Virus record (IMG/VR): IMGVR_UViG_3300021378_000068
Coordinates: 1 to 38,516 of that record
Length of the DNA: 38,516 bases
Direction: 5' to 3' (one strand)
Origin: a virus
Shown: in pieces, positions 24,872-33,072 of the stretch
Layout of the letters: each line of letters opens with the position of its first letter
Position numbering within the stretch: the first letter of the stretch is position 1
Notes under the pieces: generated by a model
What the model saw: only the letters and a program-made list of their open reading frames with translations
Told to the model about the DNA's origin: nothing
Database searches by the model: none
Translations under genes and position numbers: made by a program

Positions 24872-27800
24872 ATGGCAATCGATCAGGAATCATTCAATAA
24901 ACGACTCTACGATATCTTTAAGACTCGTGGATACAAACCAGCACCTAAAGACTCAAAAAACGAAAGAACAAATCCGCAAACAGCAGATGTTTTTGAGTTT
25001 CAGTTTATTAAAGATGGTGAGAACTATGGTAAAGCATGGGCTACTATTGATAAAACATCATCATTAAATATCTATTATGATGACAAACAAGCAGGTTCCC
25101 CTCCAGGGCAGACTAAAGGTGTTGATTATGATGATTCATGGTCTGGATTACTGAAACATTTAAAGCAATGGGCATTATCAAAACAACTAAACTTTGGATT
25201 ACATGACAGTGATCGTTTAGGAGACGATATGCGTCAAAGGGACTATTACAAAATGAAAGAAAAAATGAACGAAGGTTATCATGCTGTTAATAAAACAACA
25301 TCATATAACGATAACATACCTAATGTCAAAGTTGTGATTCAACATGATAAGCAAATCGGTGAAGGAGAACAACGTTGGAGAAACGTACATAAGATATTTG
25401 TAGAAAACACTGGCGGAGAACGTTTTGCAGTCCCAACTAGAATGCCTGGCATTGCACGTGTATATGGTAGACACGTAGCAGAAGGTGGAACTCCTTATGA
25501 TGAAAGAGGCAAGCACATTACTCAATTAGTAGAAGAATACACTAAGATGGCTGGCTTTGTTCGTGCTACACGTAGAGGTGAATTTAACGAATCAGTTGCA
25601 AAACTTATTGCTGAGGGTGTACAACATCACAAATCATTAAAAGAAACATTACAAAAGATGCAAAGTCATAGAGGATACAATCATTACTTTGAAGAATGGA
25701 CACCTGCTCTTATGGAAGATGATACAGATTCATCAAGCATTGCAGAAATGTTCGCACAAGAAACAATCGATCCAAGAATCGAAAGTGTTTTACCTATCTT
25801 AAACAAACTTAATAGTAACATCATTAATGAAATTGAAGAAGTCAATGAGTTAGATGGATGGGCAAAAGAAATTACAGAAATGGCTGACGAATCAGTTGAA
25901 GAAGGTATAGTAGATAAGGCTATAGGTTCAGCCGCAGAAAAGATTGCATCTAATCCAGAAGTACAAAAACAAATTAGTGGCATGGCAAGTAGTGCAGGTA
26001 AATCTGCAGGAGATGCCGCAGTCAGTCAAGTTAATAAAGCAATCCCAGGTGCTGTAAACACAGCAACAGATCAAGCAATCGATAATCTTAAAGGCCCCGC
26101 AATGAAAGCCGGAGCCGCTGTTGCCGGAGCAACAGGTTTAGCCGCATATGGTGGAACTAAAATAGCAAACAAACAAGATGCTGAAAAAGAAATGACTACT
26201 GAAGGTGTATTCAATAAGTTAGTCGTTGATGCTATGGAAATGTCTGAAAAAGAATTTGCTGAAAAACATCCTGAAATGGCACATAGATATGATGACATTC
26301 TTGCCGCATTTAGTGATGACGATTTAAAAGACAGATTAAACAAACCCAAACAAGGTGAATTAGATTTAACTACGCAACAAGAACTTGATTTAAATGAATC
26401 TTACATGAGAAGTGTAATACAAGAAATTTCTGTACAAACGAATTACCCCCCGGTTGGAGTAGACACAGGTGCATTAGAAAAAGAAATGGAGCAGTGGGTT
26501 GGGTCTAAAAGAGCAGAAGTTGATGGAGATTCAAAGCAATTAATAAGAGCAATCAAGGCTAAAATGATGGACTTGCAAAATGAACGACAACGATCATCTT
26601 ATGCTGATGAAGCAAAAGAATTAGATATGAAAAAGAGAATTTTGCAAAAATATTTACGTATAGATATGTCCCCGGCAACTTCAGCAATGGATGCCGCAGA
26701 CAAAGAAGCAAGAGATAAAACAAATCCAGCAAACAAAGATCGATTATCTCCAAACATGAAAGATAGAGTTACTATTGGTAGAGCATTATCAGGAATTATA
26801 CCTACATTGTTTAATGAAGAAAGAACAGATGAATTTATGAGTAAAGATTTTGACGATGATAAACCAAATAGACCCAAGAAAGGTAAACTTGTAACTAAAG
26901 ACGGACAAGAAGTTGTTTTACCTTTAAGAACACAAGACTTTAGAGGTGATGAAATGATTGTCACTGGATACAAAGCACCTCATAAATACGGTTCAACAGG
27001 AAGAATCTATACTGATGACGGTATGAGTTACTTCCCGGGTGTAGCAGATTTAAAAATTATAGACCACGACTTTAGTGATGACGTAGATGAAGCACTTACA
27101 GGCAATCTTGCAGGATCAGTTGCTGGATCTCTATTAGGTGCCCCAGGTGGCATACCCGGACAGTTAGCAGGCGGCATTATCGGTGGAGTTGTAGGAGACA
27201 AAGCACAAGATAAGATTGATGATTTTGGCAAAGATGATGAAGAACTAAACGAAATTAAAAAACTTGCTGATTTAGGATCTGAAGATGATGACTTAGCAGA
27301 TGAAGAATCAGGCAAGAACCACGATCCAAAAACAGGCAAAAGAACTAAACCTCATCCGTTTGATCCTGAAGATGATCATTTACAAGAAGAATTAATAGAT
27401 GAAACAGATTTTTCAGATAAAGAAATCAGAATGGCATATGGCATTTTAAATGATCCTCGATATAAAGGTGGTAACATGGCAGGTGCAATCAAAGCAATTG
27501 AAGGCATCGCAAGTGGTTTATCAGAGCATCCAGGTGTTCAGAAAGCAATTTACAAGACTCAAAACGAGCCAGACAATTTAGAAGAATCTATTAGAGTAGG
27601 TAAGAAAGGATTCTATGTAAACATTGATCCGCGTACAGGCGAAGAGTCACCAATGACATTTTCACAATTTCAAAGTACATGGTATGATGAATTTAAAGAC
27701 GATCCAGAAGCACGTAATGTTTCTGCAAATGACTTATCACTCAAGTATGGAGTGTATATGGATCAATTAGGTGAACCACTTGACGAAACTAAAGCAGGTG

Positions 27801-28150
27801 GATATGATTTTGCTGGAGACTATAAAACAGGCAAAGCAGGTCAATGGAGAAACACAGGGCCGACTAAAGGTAGACCTGCAAAAGTAGGTGATTTAGTTGG
27901 AGCAGAAAGTAAACATGCAGACGATGAAATGTCTATTAGTCAAATGTCAGATGAAGATTTAGCAGACTATGTTGGTTGCAGTACAGAATATGCTAAAGCA
28001 AATAGAGATGAATGTGAAGAAGTTGCAAACGACAAATCAGCAGATCACGCACCTGACAATATGTTAGAAGACATCTTACGTCTAAGTGGTTACGAAAAGT
28101 ACGAAGGGAAAAGCACTGGTAAAGGTGCTGGCACGAAGTACACAGTTTAA
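24872..28150 (+). CDS. Large conserved T4-type marine phage protein with glycine-zipper segments
   Basis: This 1092-residue protein begins with RLYDIFKTRGYKPAPKDS and continues with DVFEFQFIKDGENYGKAW, GIARVYGRHVAEGG, QLVEEYTKMAGFVRATR and HRGYNHYFEEWTPALME. I recognise this N-terminal domain (about 290 residues) from T4-type marine phages; its function is not established to my knowledge. Downstream are long acidic and helical linkers and two Gly/Ala-rich stretches: GPAMKAGAAVAGATGLAAYG (near 408-432) and SVAGSLLGAPGGIPGQLAGG (near 746-783). The second is followed by IIGGVVGDKAQDKID, a glycine-zipper pattern that can insert in membranes. It may be a virion protein released on entry. Late and probably leaderless expression. 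Confidence 0.8.
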   Translation: MAIDQESFNKRLYDIFKTRGYKPAPKDSKNERTNPQTADVFEFQFIKDGENYGKAWATIDKTSSLNIYYDDKQAGSPPGQTKGVDYDDSWSGLLKHLKQWALSKQLNFGLHDSDRLGDDMRQRDYYKMKEKMNEGYHAVNKTTSYNDNIPNVKVVIQHDKQIGEGEQRWRNVHKIFVENTGGERFAVPTRMPGIARVYGRHVAEGGTPYDERGKHITQLVEEYTKMAGFVRATRRGEFNESVAKLIAEGVQHHKSLKETLQKMQSHRGYNHYFEEWTPALMEDDTDSSSIAEMFAQETIDPRIESVLPILNKLNSNIINEIEEVNELDGWAKEITEMADESVEEGIVDKAIGSAAEKIASNPEVQKQISGMASSAGKSAGDAAVSQVNKAIPGAVNTATDQAIDNLKGPAMKAGAAVAGATGLAAYGGTKIANKQDAEKEMTTEGVFNKLVVDAMEMSEKEFAEKHPEMAHRYDDILAAFSDDDLKDRLNKPKQGELDLTTQQELDLNESYMRSVIQEISVQTNYPPVGVDTGALEKEMEQWVGSKRAEVDGDSKQLIRAIKAKMMDLQNERQRSSYADEAKELDMKKRILQKYLRIDMSPATSAMDAADKEARDKTNPANKDRLSPNMKDRVTIGRALSGIIPTLFNEERTDEFMSKDFDDDKPNRPKKGKLVTKDGQEVVLPLRTQDFRGDEMIVTGYKAPHKYGSTGRIYTDDGMSYFPGVADLKIIDHDFSDDVDEALTGNLAGSVAGSLLGAPGGIPGQLAGGIIGGVVGDKAQDKIDDFGKDDEELNEIKKLADLGSEDDDLADEESGKNHDPKTGKRTKPHPFDPEDDHLQEELIDETDFSDKEIRMAYGILNDPRYKGGNMAGAIKAIEGIASGLSEHPGVQKAIYKTQNEPDNLEESIRVGKKGFYVNIDPRTGEESPMTFSQFQSTWYDEFKDDPEARNVSANDLSLKYGVYMDQLGEPLDETKAGGYDFAGDYKTGKAGQWRNTGPTKGRPAKVGDLVGAESKHADDEMSISQMSDEDLADYVGCSTEYAKANRDECEEVANDKSADHAPDNMLEDILRLSGYEKYEGKSTGKGAGTKYTV

Positions 28151-28160
28151 GGAGACTACT

Positions 28161-28211
28161 ATGAATACTAAATGCGAATGTTGTTCATGTTGTAACTGCA
28201 CTTGTTGCTAA
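28161..28211 (+). CDS. 16-residue cysteine-rich micropeptide
   Basis: A 17-codon reading frame starts at ATG 28161, ten bases after the previous stop, with AAGGAGA ending five bases before ATG. The product is MNTKCECCSCCNCTCC: eight cysteines in sixteen residues, arranged as in metallothionein clusters, so it could bind Zn, Cu or Cd. The ribosome site is among the best in the window, which argues for translation. An alternative is a cysteine-codon leader that controls the bL33 gene seven bases downstream. It has no other neighbours of the same type. Confidence 0.7.
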   Translation: MNTKCECCSCCNCTCC

Positions 28212-28218
28212 GAGATAA

Positions 28219-28422
28219 ATGGCAGACAAGAAAAAGAAACAATCGAAAGTTTATATGATACCAGAGTGTGAGACTAGAAACTCTCACACTTATCATTACA
28301 CCGCAATCAAAACAAAAAACTTGACTGTTAGTAATACTAAATTAAGATTTAAGAAATATAATCCAGTTAAAAGAATACATGAGTGGTTTGTAGAAGCAAA
28401 ACTACCCCCTCACACTAAGTAA
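28219..28422 (+). CDS. rpmG: Ribosomal protein bL33
   Basis: The 67-residue protein ends with KLRFKKYNPVKRIHEWFVEAKL, which matches the bL33 C-terminus (KKYDPVxRxHVxFKExK in alphaproteobacteria). The N-terminus is short and Lys-rich (MADKKKKQSKV), with a TAIKTKN segment in the middle where family members read TxKNxRT. It lacks the zinc-binding Cys pairs of the C-plus form, as in many proteobacterial L33s. bL33 sits near the E site of the large subunit. Phage-encoded ribosomal proteins are known from marine and other phages (bS21 and bL12 most often), bL33 less often. The start is coupled to the micropeptide stop. Confidence 0.85.
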   Translation: MADKKKKQSKVYMIPECETRNSHTYHYTAIKTKNLTVSNTKLRFKKYNPVKRIHEWFVEAKLPPHTK

Positions 28423-28432
28423 GGTTTATACA

Positions 28433-29122
28433 ATGAGATTTAAAGAGTTCTTTGAAGCAGATGACCTAGTCAAAAAGCCTAAAATTCCCCCAATGGAGAT
28501 ACCCTCCAGAGACGTTCAATCTTCAGATGATACATCAGATGCTTTATCTAATGTAGATACAAGTGAGATACAGGGCATGGATGATCGTATGGCTCAACTT
28601 GCTCAAAACAAAGACTTAATCTATCAATACACTGACGATGAAATGACAGACCTTATTCCTGTTGATGATGAAGAAGATGAACCAGGAATGCCAGAAGAAG
28701 GCTTTGATGAACCAAATACATTGCCACAAGAAATTAGAAAAGATTTAAGAACTCATGGTGATGTTACTGCAAGATTTCATTCAGTACAAAACTTACCCGG
28801 ATACTTAGATGATGCTATTCGTATGATGGGTCAGAAAGTATTCGCATCTTTAACAGCAACACCAATTGAAGAAATCAATGTACTTGCTAATCTCGGTGAT
28901 CAAGGACCAAACGAGCAACGAGAACTAAATGCTGTTGCTGGTATGGTTGATACTTATGGAGAAAGAAGAGGAGACTATGAAATGAAATTCGATAGAATCC
29001 TCCCCGGATATGAAGCAGATATTCGTGTCTATGAGTACAAAGATCAGATATTCTGCTTAGTAAAAGATTTTGCAGGCTCTTACGTTTATAGTTGGCCAGC
29101 AGAGAATAAAAAACTTAATTAA
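28433..29122 (+). CDS. Candidate internal head protein, 229 aa
   Basis: It begins MRFKEFFEADDLVKK, similar to the capsid-targeting sequence of T4 internal proteins, with a possible cut after Glu8. Residues 25-110 are acidic and low complexity (VDDEEDEPGMPEEGFDEP). The C-terminal half, from LPQEIRKDLRTHGDVTARFH, looks folded: it includes MMGQKVFASLTATPIEEI, then GYEADIRVYEYKDQIFCLVK. No family is recognised. It converges on the minus-strand operon with no intergenic space: stops are at 29120-29122 and 29123-29125. Confidence 0.7.
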   Translation: MRFKEFFEADDLVKKPKIPPMEIPSRDVQSSDDTSDALSNVDTSEIQGMDDRMAQLAQNKDLIYQYTDDEMTDLIPVDDEEDEPGMPEEGFDEPNTLPQEIRKDLRTHGDVTARFHSVQNLPGYLDDAIRMMGQKVFASLTATPIEEINVLANLGDQGPNEQRELNAVAGMVDTYGERRGDYEMKFDRILPGYEADIRVYEYKDQIFCLVKDFAGSYVYSWPAENKKLN

Positions 29123-29554
29123 TTATTCTACGTCATTCAAAGGATTTTCTAAGATCGTTTGAATTCTTTCTTCTAATTCTTTTCTCATTTCACGCATTTC
29201 TTTGTCTTGCTCTTTGAAACGTTCTTGCATCTCACGTTCCATCTCATAAACATCATCACGTACTTCACGTTGAGTTTTAGCAGATGAACTTTCAACATCA
29301 CGTGCTAAACGAGATGCTTCTACAATATCCCCTTGCAGATTATCTTTGATAACTTCTGTAAGTTCAGTCAATCGCATAATCTCTTGTTCAATTACTTCTG
29401 GTTGCAGATTTTCTAATTTTTCTTCTGCATCAAGGAGTCTATTATAGAGTTCAAACCCTCCCCATAAACCACCTATTAATGTTCCTAATAAAGGTAAAAT
29501 AATAAGCAGTTTACTACCGCTCATTTTAATTCCTTCGTATTCTACTGTTGCCAT
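29123..29554 (-). CDS. Membrane-anchored coiled-coil protein
   Basis: The 143-residue protein has one membrane span near residues 14-35 (KLLIILPLLGTLIGGLWGGF) and a long coiled coil from about 40 to 130 (EMEREMQERFKEQDKEMREM). It is a one-pass anchor with a long stalk, compatible with a spanin-like or membrane-organising role, but no family is named. The ribosome site AGGAGC lies before the ATG. It is the last gene of the four-gene minus-strand late operon. Confidence 0.65.
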   Translation of the reverse strand: MATVEYEGIKMSGSKLLIILPLLGTLIGGLWGGFELYNRLLDAEEKLENLQPEVIEQEIMRLTELTEVIKDNLQGDIVEASRLARDVESSSAKTQREVRDDVYEMEREMQERFKEQDKEMREMRKELEERIQTILENPLNDVE

Positions 29555-29563
29555 GTTGTGCTC

Positions 29564-29968
29564 CTATTGTTTACTACTAAATGCTTTTCCTGCTTCAGCA
29601 ATACCAAAAGAACCTAGTGTTACAACAACAAACGATGTATAGATAAAGTCTGATATAACTAAATCTGTACCGTCTAATCCTGTCACTAAGTCTACAATAC
29701 CGAAAGCAACCATCATAAAGAACGATGCAAAACCAATAATTGCTTTTTCATTGATTTTATTGTCGTCCATAAATAGGCCACTAAAAGTAAACTTTTCTTT
29801 TGGTTTCACTTCATGGGAAACTTTTCTTAAGTCTTTGGTCAATGCTTCCATCTCTTTGATTTTGTCATTAGCCTCGTCTAATTTTAGAAGTAGATCAGTA
29901 TATTTGTCTAAATCTAAGTTTTGAACGACTCCGTCGCCGCCCTCGATTTTGATGTTTTCTTCACTCAT
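29564..29968 (-). CDS. Two-span membrane protein, 134 aa
   Basis: An acidic helical N-terminus (LDEANDKIKEMEALTKDLRK) precedes two hydrophobic segments, IIGFASFFMMVAFGIVDLV (about 77-95) and FIYTSFVVVTLGSFGIAEAG (about 107-126). It is probably an inner-membrane protein with both ends on one side. Its start overlaps the stop of the upstream gene by one base, so it is translationally coupled. GGAGC provides a ribosome site. Confidence 0.65.
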   Translation of the reverse strand: MSEENIKIEGGDGVVQNLDLDKYTDLLLKLDEANDKIKEMEALTKDLRKVSHEVKPKEKFTFSGLFMDDNKINEKAIIGFASFFMMVAFGIVDLVTGLDGTDLVISDFIYTSFVVVTLGSFGIAEAGKAFSSKQ

Positions 29969-32900
29969 TATTTTTGCTCCTGTGTTTCTTCATCTGGATT
30001 AATTCCATATTGCATAAGAACCATCTTATACAATTTTTCCTGTGTATTACCAGCCATTCGATAGAATCCCATTTTGTTATCATCTATCTTACCGTCTGGC
30101 ATTTGTTTAGTGTCAAAGAAGCCTGCATTTCCTTGACTATATACTTGCTCACCTGTGTAAGCACTAAACCCTGCTGTATAACCTATATAAGCAACAGCAA
30201 TAGTTTGATCTGCATAACCACCTTCTTCAGTTGGCTCACCGTCTTGTATGTTTTGCAGTTGTGCTTCTAAGTTTGCTTGTGCAACTTCAGCACCAACAGA
30301 GTCTGCTAAACTCTCAACTGCATCTGTTGTACGTTGTTCTTGCATACTATTTTGTACTTCAAACTTGCCATAGTCTGGTGTTTGTTGACTTAAGAATTCT
30401 GTTAAGCCTGTTCCTGATGCTAAAGCATCTGTCAAACTATCTTCAAACTGCATGTCTGTGCTACTAACACCACTCGAACCGTCATCAAAACTTTCTACAA
30501 ATAGTTGTTCTTCTTGCATTGATTCTTGTTGTTGTTCAGCAACTTCAAACGCAGAAGTAGAAACAACGTCTACAGATGTACTAGCAACGTCAATAGACGT
30601 ATCTACTTGACCTGTTACTTGTTCAAACTGTTGTTGGCTTGAACTGTCTGCAACTACACCAGTTGACTCACTACTTCCCCCACTACCAGCAGAACTTGCT
30701 CCAGCAGATGATCCTGATGATCCTCCACTAAAACTTCCACTACCATCTTGCCCTGCAAAACTTTGACTGCCTCCGTCAACACCATATGATATTGAACCTG
30801 CTGAACTAGAATCAGATATTACATCTTCAATAACATTCGCAGTTTGCGTATCATCAGAAATCTCAGAAACATATTGTGCTATAGCAACTGATTGATAAGA
30901 AGTTCTCTTTTTACTAGATGAACTTGATCCTGAACCAGAACTTTGAACAGCCTGCTCCGCTTCTTTCTCTACACGAACTTCTTCTAATGCAACTTCTTCA
31001 CGCACTTCTTCCTGTTCTTCTTCCTGTTCTTCTATTTCTTCTGCTATTACAAGTTGTTGTTCTTCAAATACTTCTTCTTCTCTAATTTCTTCAGGACTTT
31101 CTTCAGCAATTAATTCTTCTAATTCTTCTTCACTAATTAATTCTTCAAATGCTTCATCTTCTACGATAAGTTCAAACACTTCATCAGATTCGATAAAGAT
31201 TTCTTCTTCAGTATAGTCAGGCATTAATTCATTTTCTTCTACTATCCAAACTTCTTCTTCCGGTGCACCCGGAACAAATGTTTCCCAAATAATCATCTCA
31301 TTCTCATCAAACTCAATGTTTTCATGCCAACGATCAACTTCTTCTTGTCCATATGTTTCAACATCATGTTCATACCAGTCTTGGTCAGTAAATGTATAAA
31401 AATCCTCACCATATGTTTCTACCATGCCGTCTAATCGTTCAGTTTCTTCTTGTTGAAATTCATCAGTTGCCCAAACATCAGCAGTTAACATTACGATCTG
31501 ACCACTTGGATCCCATTCAAGTGCTTGTTCTAACATTGCTTCATCATGTAATTCAGTATCATAGTTTTCTAATCCACCTACAGTTTCTAATACATATTCA
31601 CCTGGTCTATGTCCGTTGAATTGTACTGCTAATGGATCTTCACCTAATGCGGCTATTTGTTCTTGTCCCATTGTTACAAACATAGCATCTTGTGGAGAGA
31701 GTCCTTGATCGACAAGCATTTGTTGTTCTGTGTTTAAGTCATCATATGAGATGTTAGGATCAAGTCGAGGATCATAGTTACCATCTACCATCCAGGGTTC
31801 ATCATAACCACCGTCATCACCATAATGATCATCAAATCTAGGACCACTGTTTTCGTCATACTCTACCCAACTGTTGTCATCAACTGGACCGCTAACTGAA
31901 TAAGTCAATCCTGTTGTTGGGTCAGTAACTAAACCTGTACTAGAGTCAAAGTTAGGATCAGTTGCAAAATCTATTGCTTGTTGATATCCAGGGCATGAAG
32001 GATCTGACATAGGATCAATTTCACATGCTAATCCTGCATCATCTTCTAGTGCCTGATAAAAAGTACATGACTCACTGCTTTGTGGGTCAATATCACATTG
32101 AGCCTCTTGAAATGCAATATCATATAATAAACAGTCAGTTGAGTATAAAGGATTACTTTGACACTGAACGGGCTCACCACTGGCTTCAGAATAGAATATT
32201 CCTCCACCGTCTTCTAAGTATCCATCATCCATTTCGTCAAATGTCATGTCAGCACTTCCATCACCATCATTGTCTACATTGTCATCATAGAATAGATATT
32301 GAGTGTAGTTTGTAGTATTTTTTTGTTCACCTATTAGAACATCATGGTTTTTAATATCTAATTCTCTATACAAAAATCCATAGTTGTCAGGTTTATTAAC
32401 GTTTGCTCTTTCTGCATCAGTACAACCATCATCGTCATTATCTCCACAAACTGTACGAGAGTCATTATAATCAAATAGATATAATTCAAAACTGTTACTA
32501 GAGGCTGTTGAGTTATTATGATATCCAAACTCTGCCATGTAATACCAACCAAAAATAACATAGTCATCAAATGCTTTAAACATCATTGCACTATCTTCTG
32601 TTCCTGTCTTTTCCATATCAGCATAGATTAAATCAGTATAGAAAGGAAAAAGTGTATTAGTTGCAGTTTTAGTATAACCATTTTGTCCACTACCTAATTG
32701 ATTAGGTGTGTAGTCACCACAGTAATCACTACTAGAAAAAGAACTTGATGTTAATAATTTAAGACAACCGTTTGTACTCATTAATCCATGAGTAAAGGAT
32801 TCGTTGTGCCACTCCCATGAGAATCCAAACTCACCAGTTACATTACAGCCAGTGTCATCTGCAAATTGACACTTAGTAACACCATTATTGGTATCATCAT

Positions 32901-33072
32901 CTGCAAAGTAAAGATCATACAGATTGTATAAATTACCGTAGTTGTCTGTTGTACTATAGATAGTATTAGTACCATCTGCATTAGATTGACCGTAGTTTGG
33001 TGCGGTCTGTGCTACAACTAAACTAGATGATACTAATAGTAATAATGCTGATATTATTTTGAATCGTGCCAT
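29968..33072 (-). CDS. Large exported, acidic, low-complexity protein
   Basis: This 1034-residue protein has a clear signal peptide (IISALLLLVSSSLVVA, cleavage before QTAPNY). An N-terminal domain (about 50-290) contains FGFSWEWHNESFTHGL and NTLFPFYTDLIYAD, which recalls nidogen-like extracellular domains, and DNVDNDGDGSAD and DNDDDGCTD, which look like calcium loops. Three Cys repeats (CQSNPLYSTDC, CDIDPQSSESC, CEIDPMSDPSC) follow. The middle is Glu-rich coiled coil (about 600-700), then Ser/Gly-rich (about 705-850). The C-terminus (QTIAVAYIGYTAGFSAYTGE onward) is folded. A signal peptide on a large phage protein suggests periplasmic or surface delivery. It overlaps the upstream gene by 19 bases. 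Confidence 0.75.
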   Translation of the reverse strand: MARFKIISALLLLVSSSLVVAQTAPNYGQSNADGTNTIYSTTDNYGNLYNLYDLYFADDDTNNGVTKCQFADDTGCNVTGEFGFSWEWHNESFTHGLMSTNGCLKLLTSSSFSSSDYCGDYTPNQLGSGQNGYTKTATNTLFPFYTDLIYADMEKTGTEDSAMMFKAFDDYVIFGWYYMAEFGYHNNSTASSNSFELYLFDYNDSRTVCGDNDDDGCTDAERANVNKPDNYGFLYRELDIKNHDVLIGEQKNTTNYTQYLFYDDNVDNDGDGSADMTFDEMDDGYLEDGGGIFYSEASGEPVQCQSNPLYSTDCLLYDIAFQEAQCDIDPQSSESCTFYQALEDDAGLACEIDPMSDPSCPGYQQAIDFATDPNFDSSTGLVTDPTTGLTYSVSGPVDDNSWVEYDENSGPRFDDHYGDDGGYDEPWMVDGNYDPRLDPNISYDDLNTEQQMLVDQGLSPQDAMFVTMGQEQIAALGEDPLAVQFNGHRPGEYVLETVGGLENYDTELHDEAMLEQALEWDPSGQIVMLTADVWATDEFQQEETERLDGMVETYGEDFYTFTDQDWYEHDVETYGQEEVDRWHENIEFDENEMIIWETFVPGAPEEEVWIVEENELMPDYTEEEIFIESDEVFELIVEDEAFEELISEEELEELIAEESPEEIREEEVFEEQQLVIAEEIEEQEEEQEEVREEVALEEVRVEKEAEQAVQSSGSGSSSSSKKRTSYQSVAIAQYVSEISDDTQTANVIEDVISDSSSAGSISYGVDGGSQSFAGQDGSGSFSGGSSGSSAGASSAGSGGSSESTGVVADSSSQQQFEQVTGQVDTSIDVASTSVDVVSTSAFEVAEQQQESMQEEQLFVESFDDGSSGVSSTDMQFEDSLTDALASGTGLTEFLSQQTPDYGKFEVQNSMQEQRTTDAVESLADSVGAEVAQANLEAQLQNIQDGEPTEEGGYADQTIAVAYIGYTAGFSAYTGEQVYSQGNAGFFDTKQMPDGKIDDNKMGFYRMAGNTQEKLYKMVLMQYGINPDEETQEQK

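Noticed and set aside
26071-27339. Several minus-strand Ser/Ala/Pro-rich frames of 60-124 codons
   Set aside because: Shadows of the 1092-residue gene; no ribosome sites, no promoters, and composition typical of antisense frames.
28212-28219. GATAAATG before the bL33 start as another late promoter
   Set aside because: The octamer would overlap the ATG itself, unlike the four to five base gap of the others, and its last base differs.
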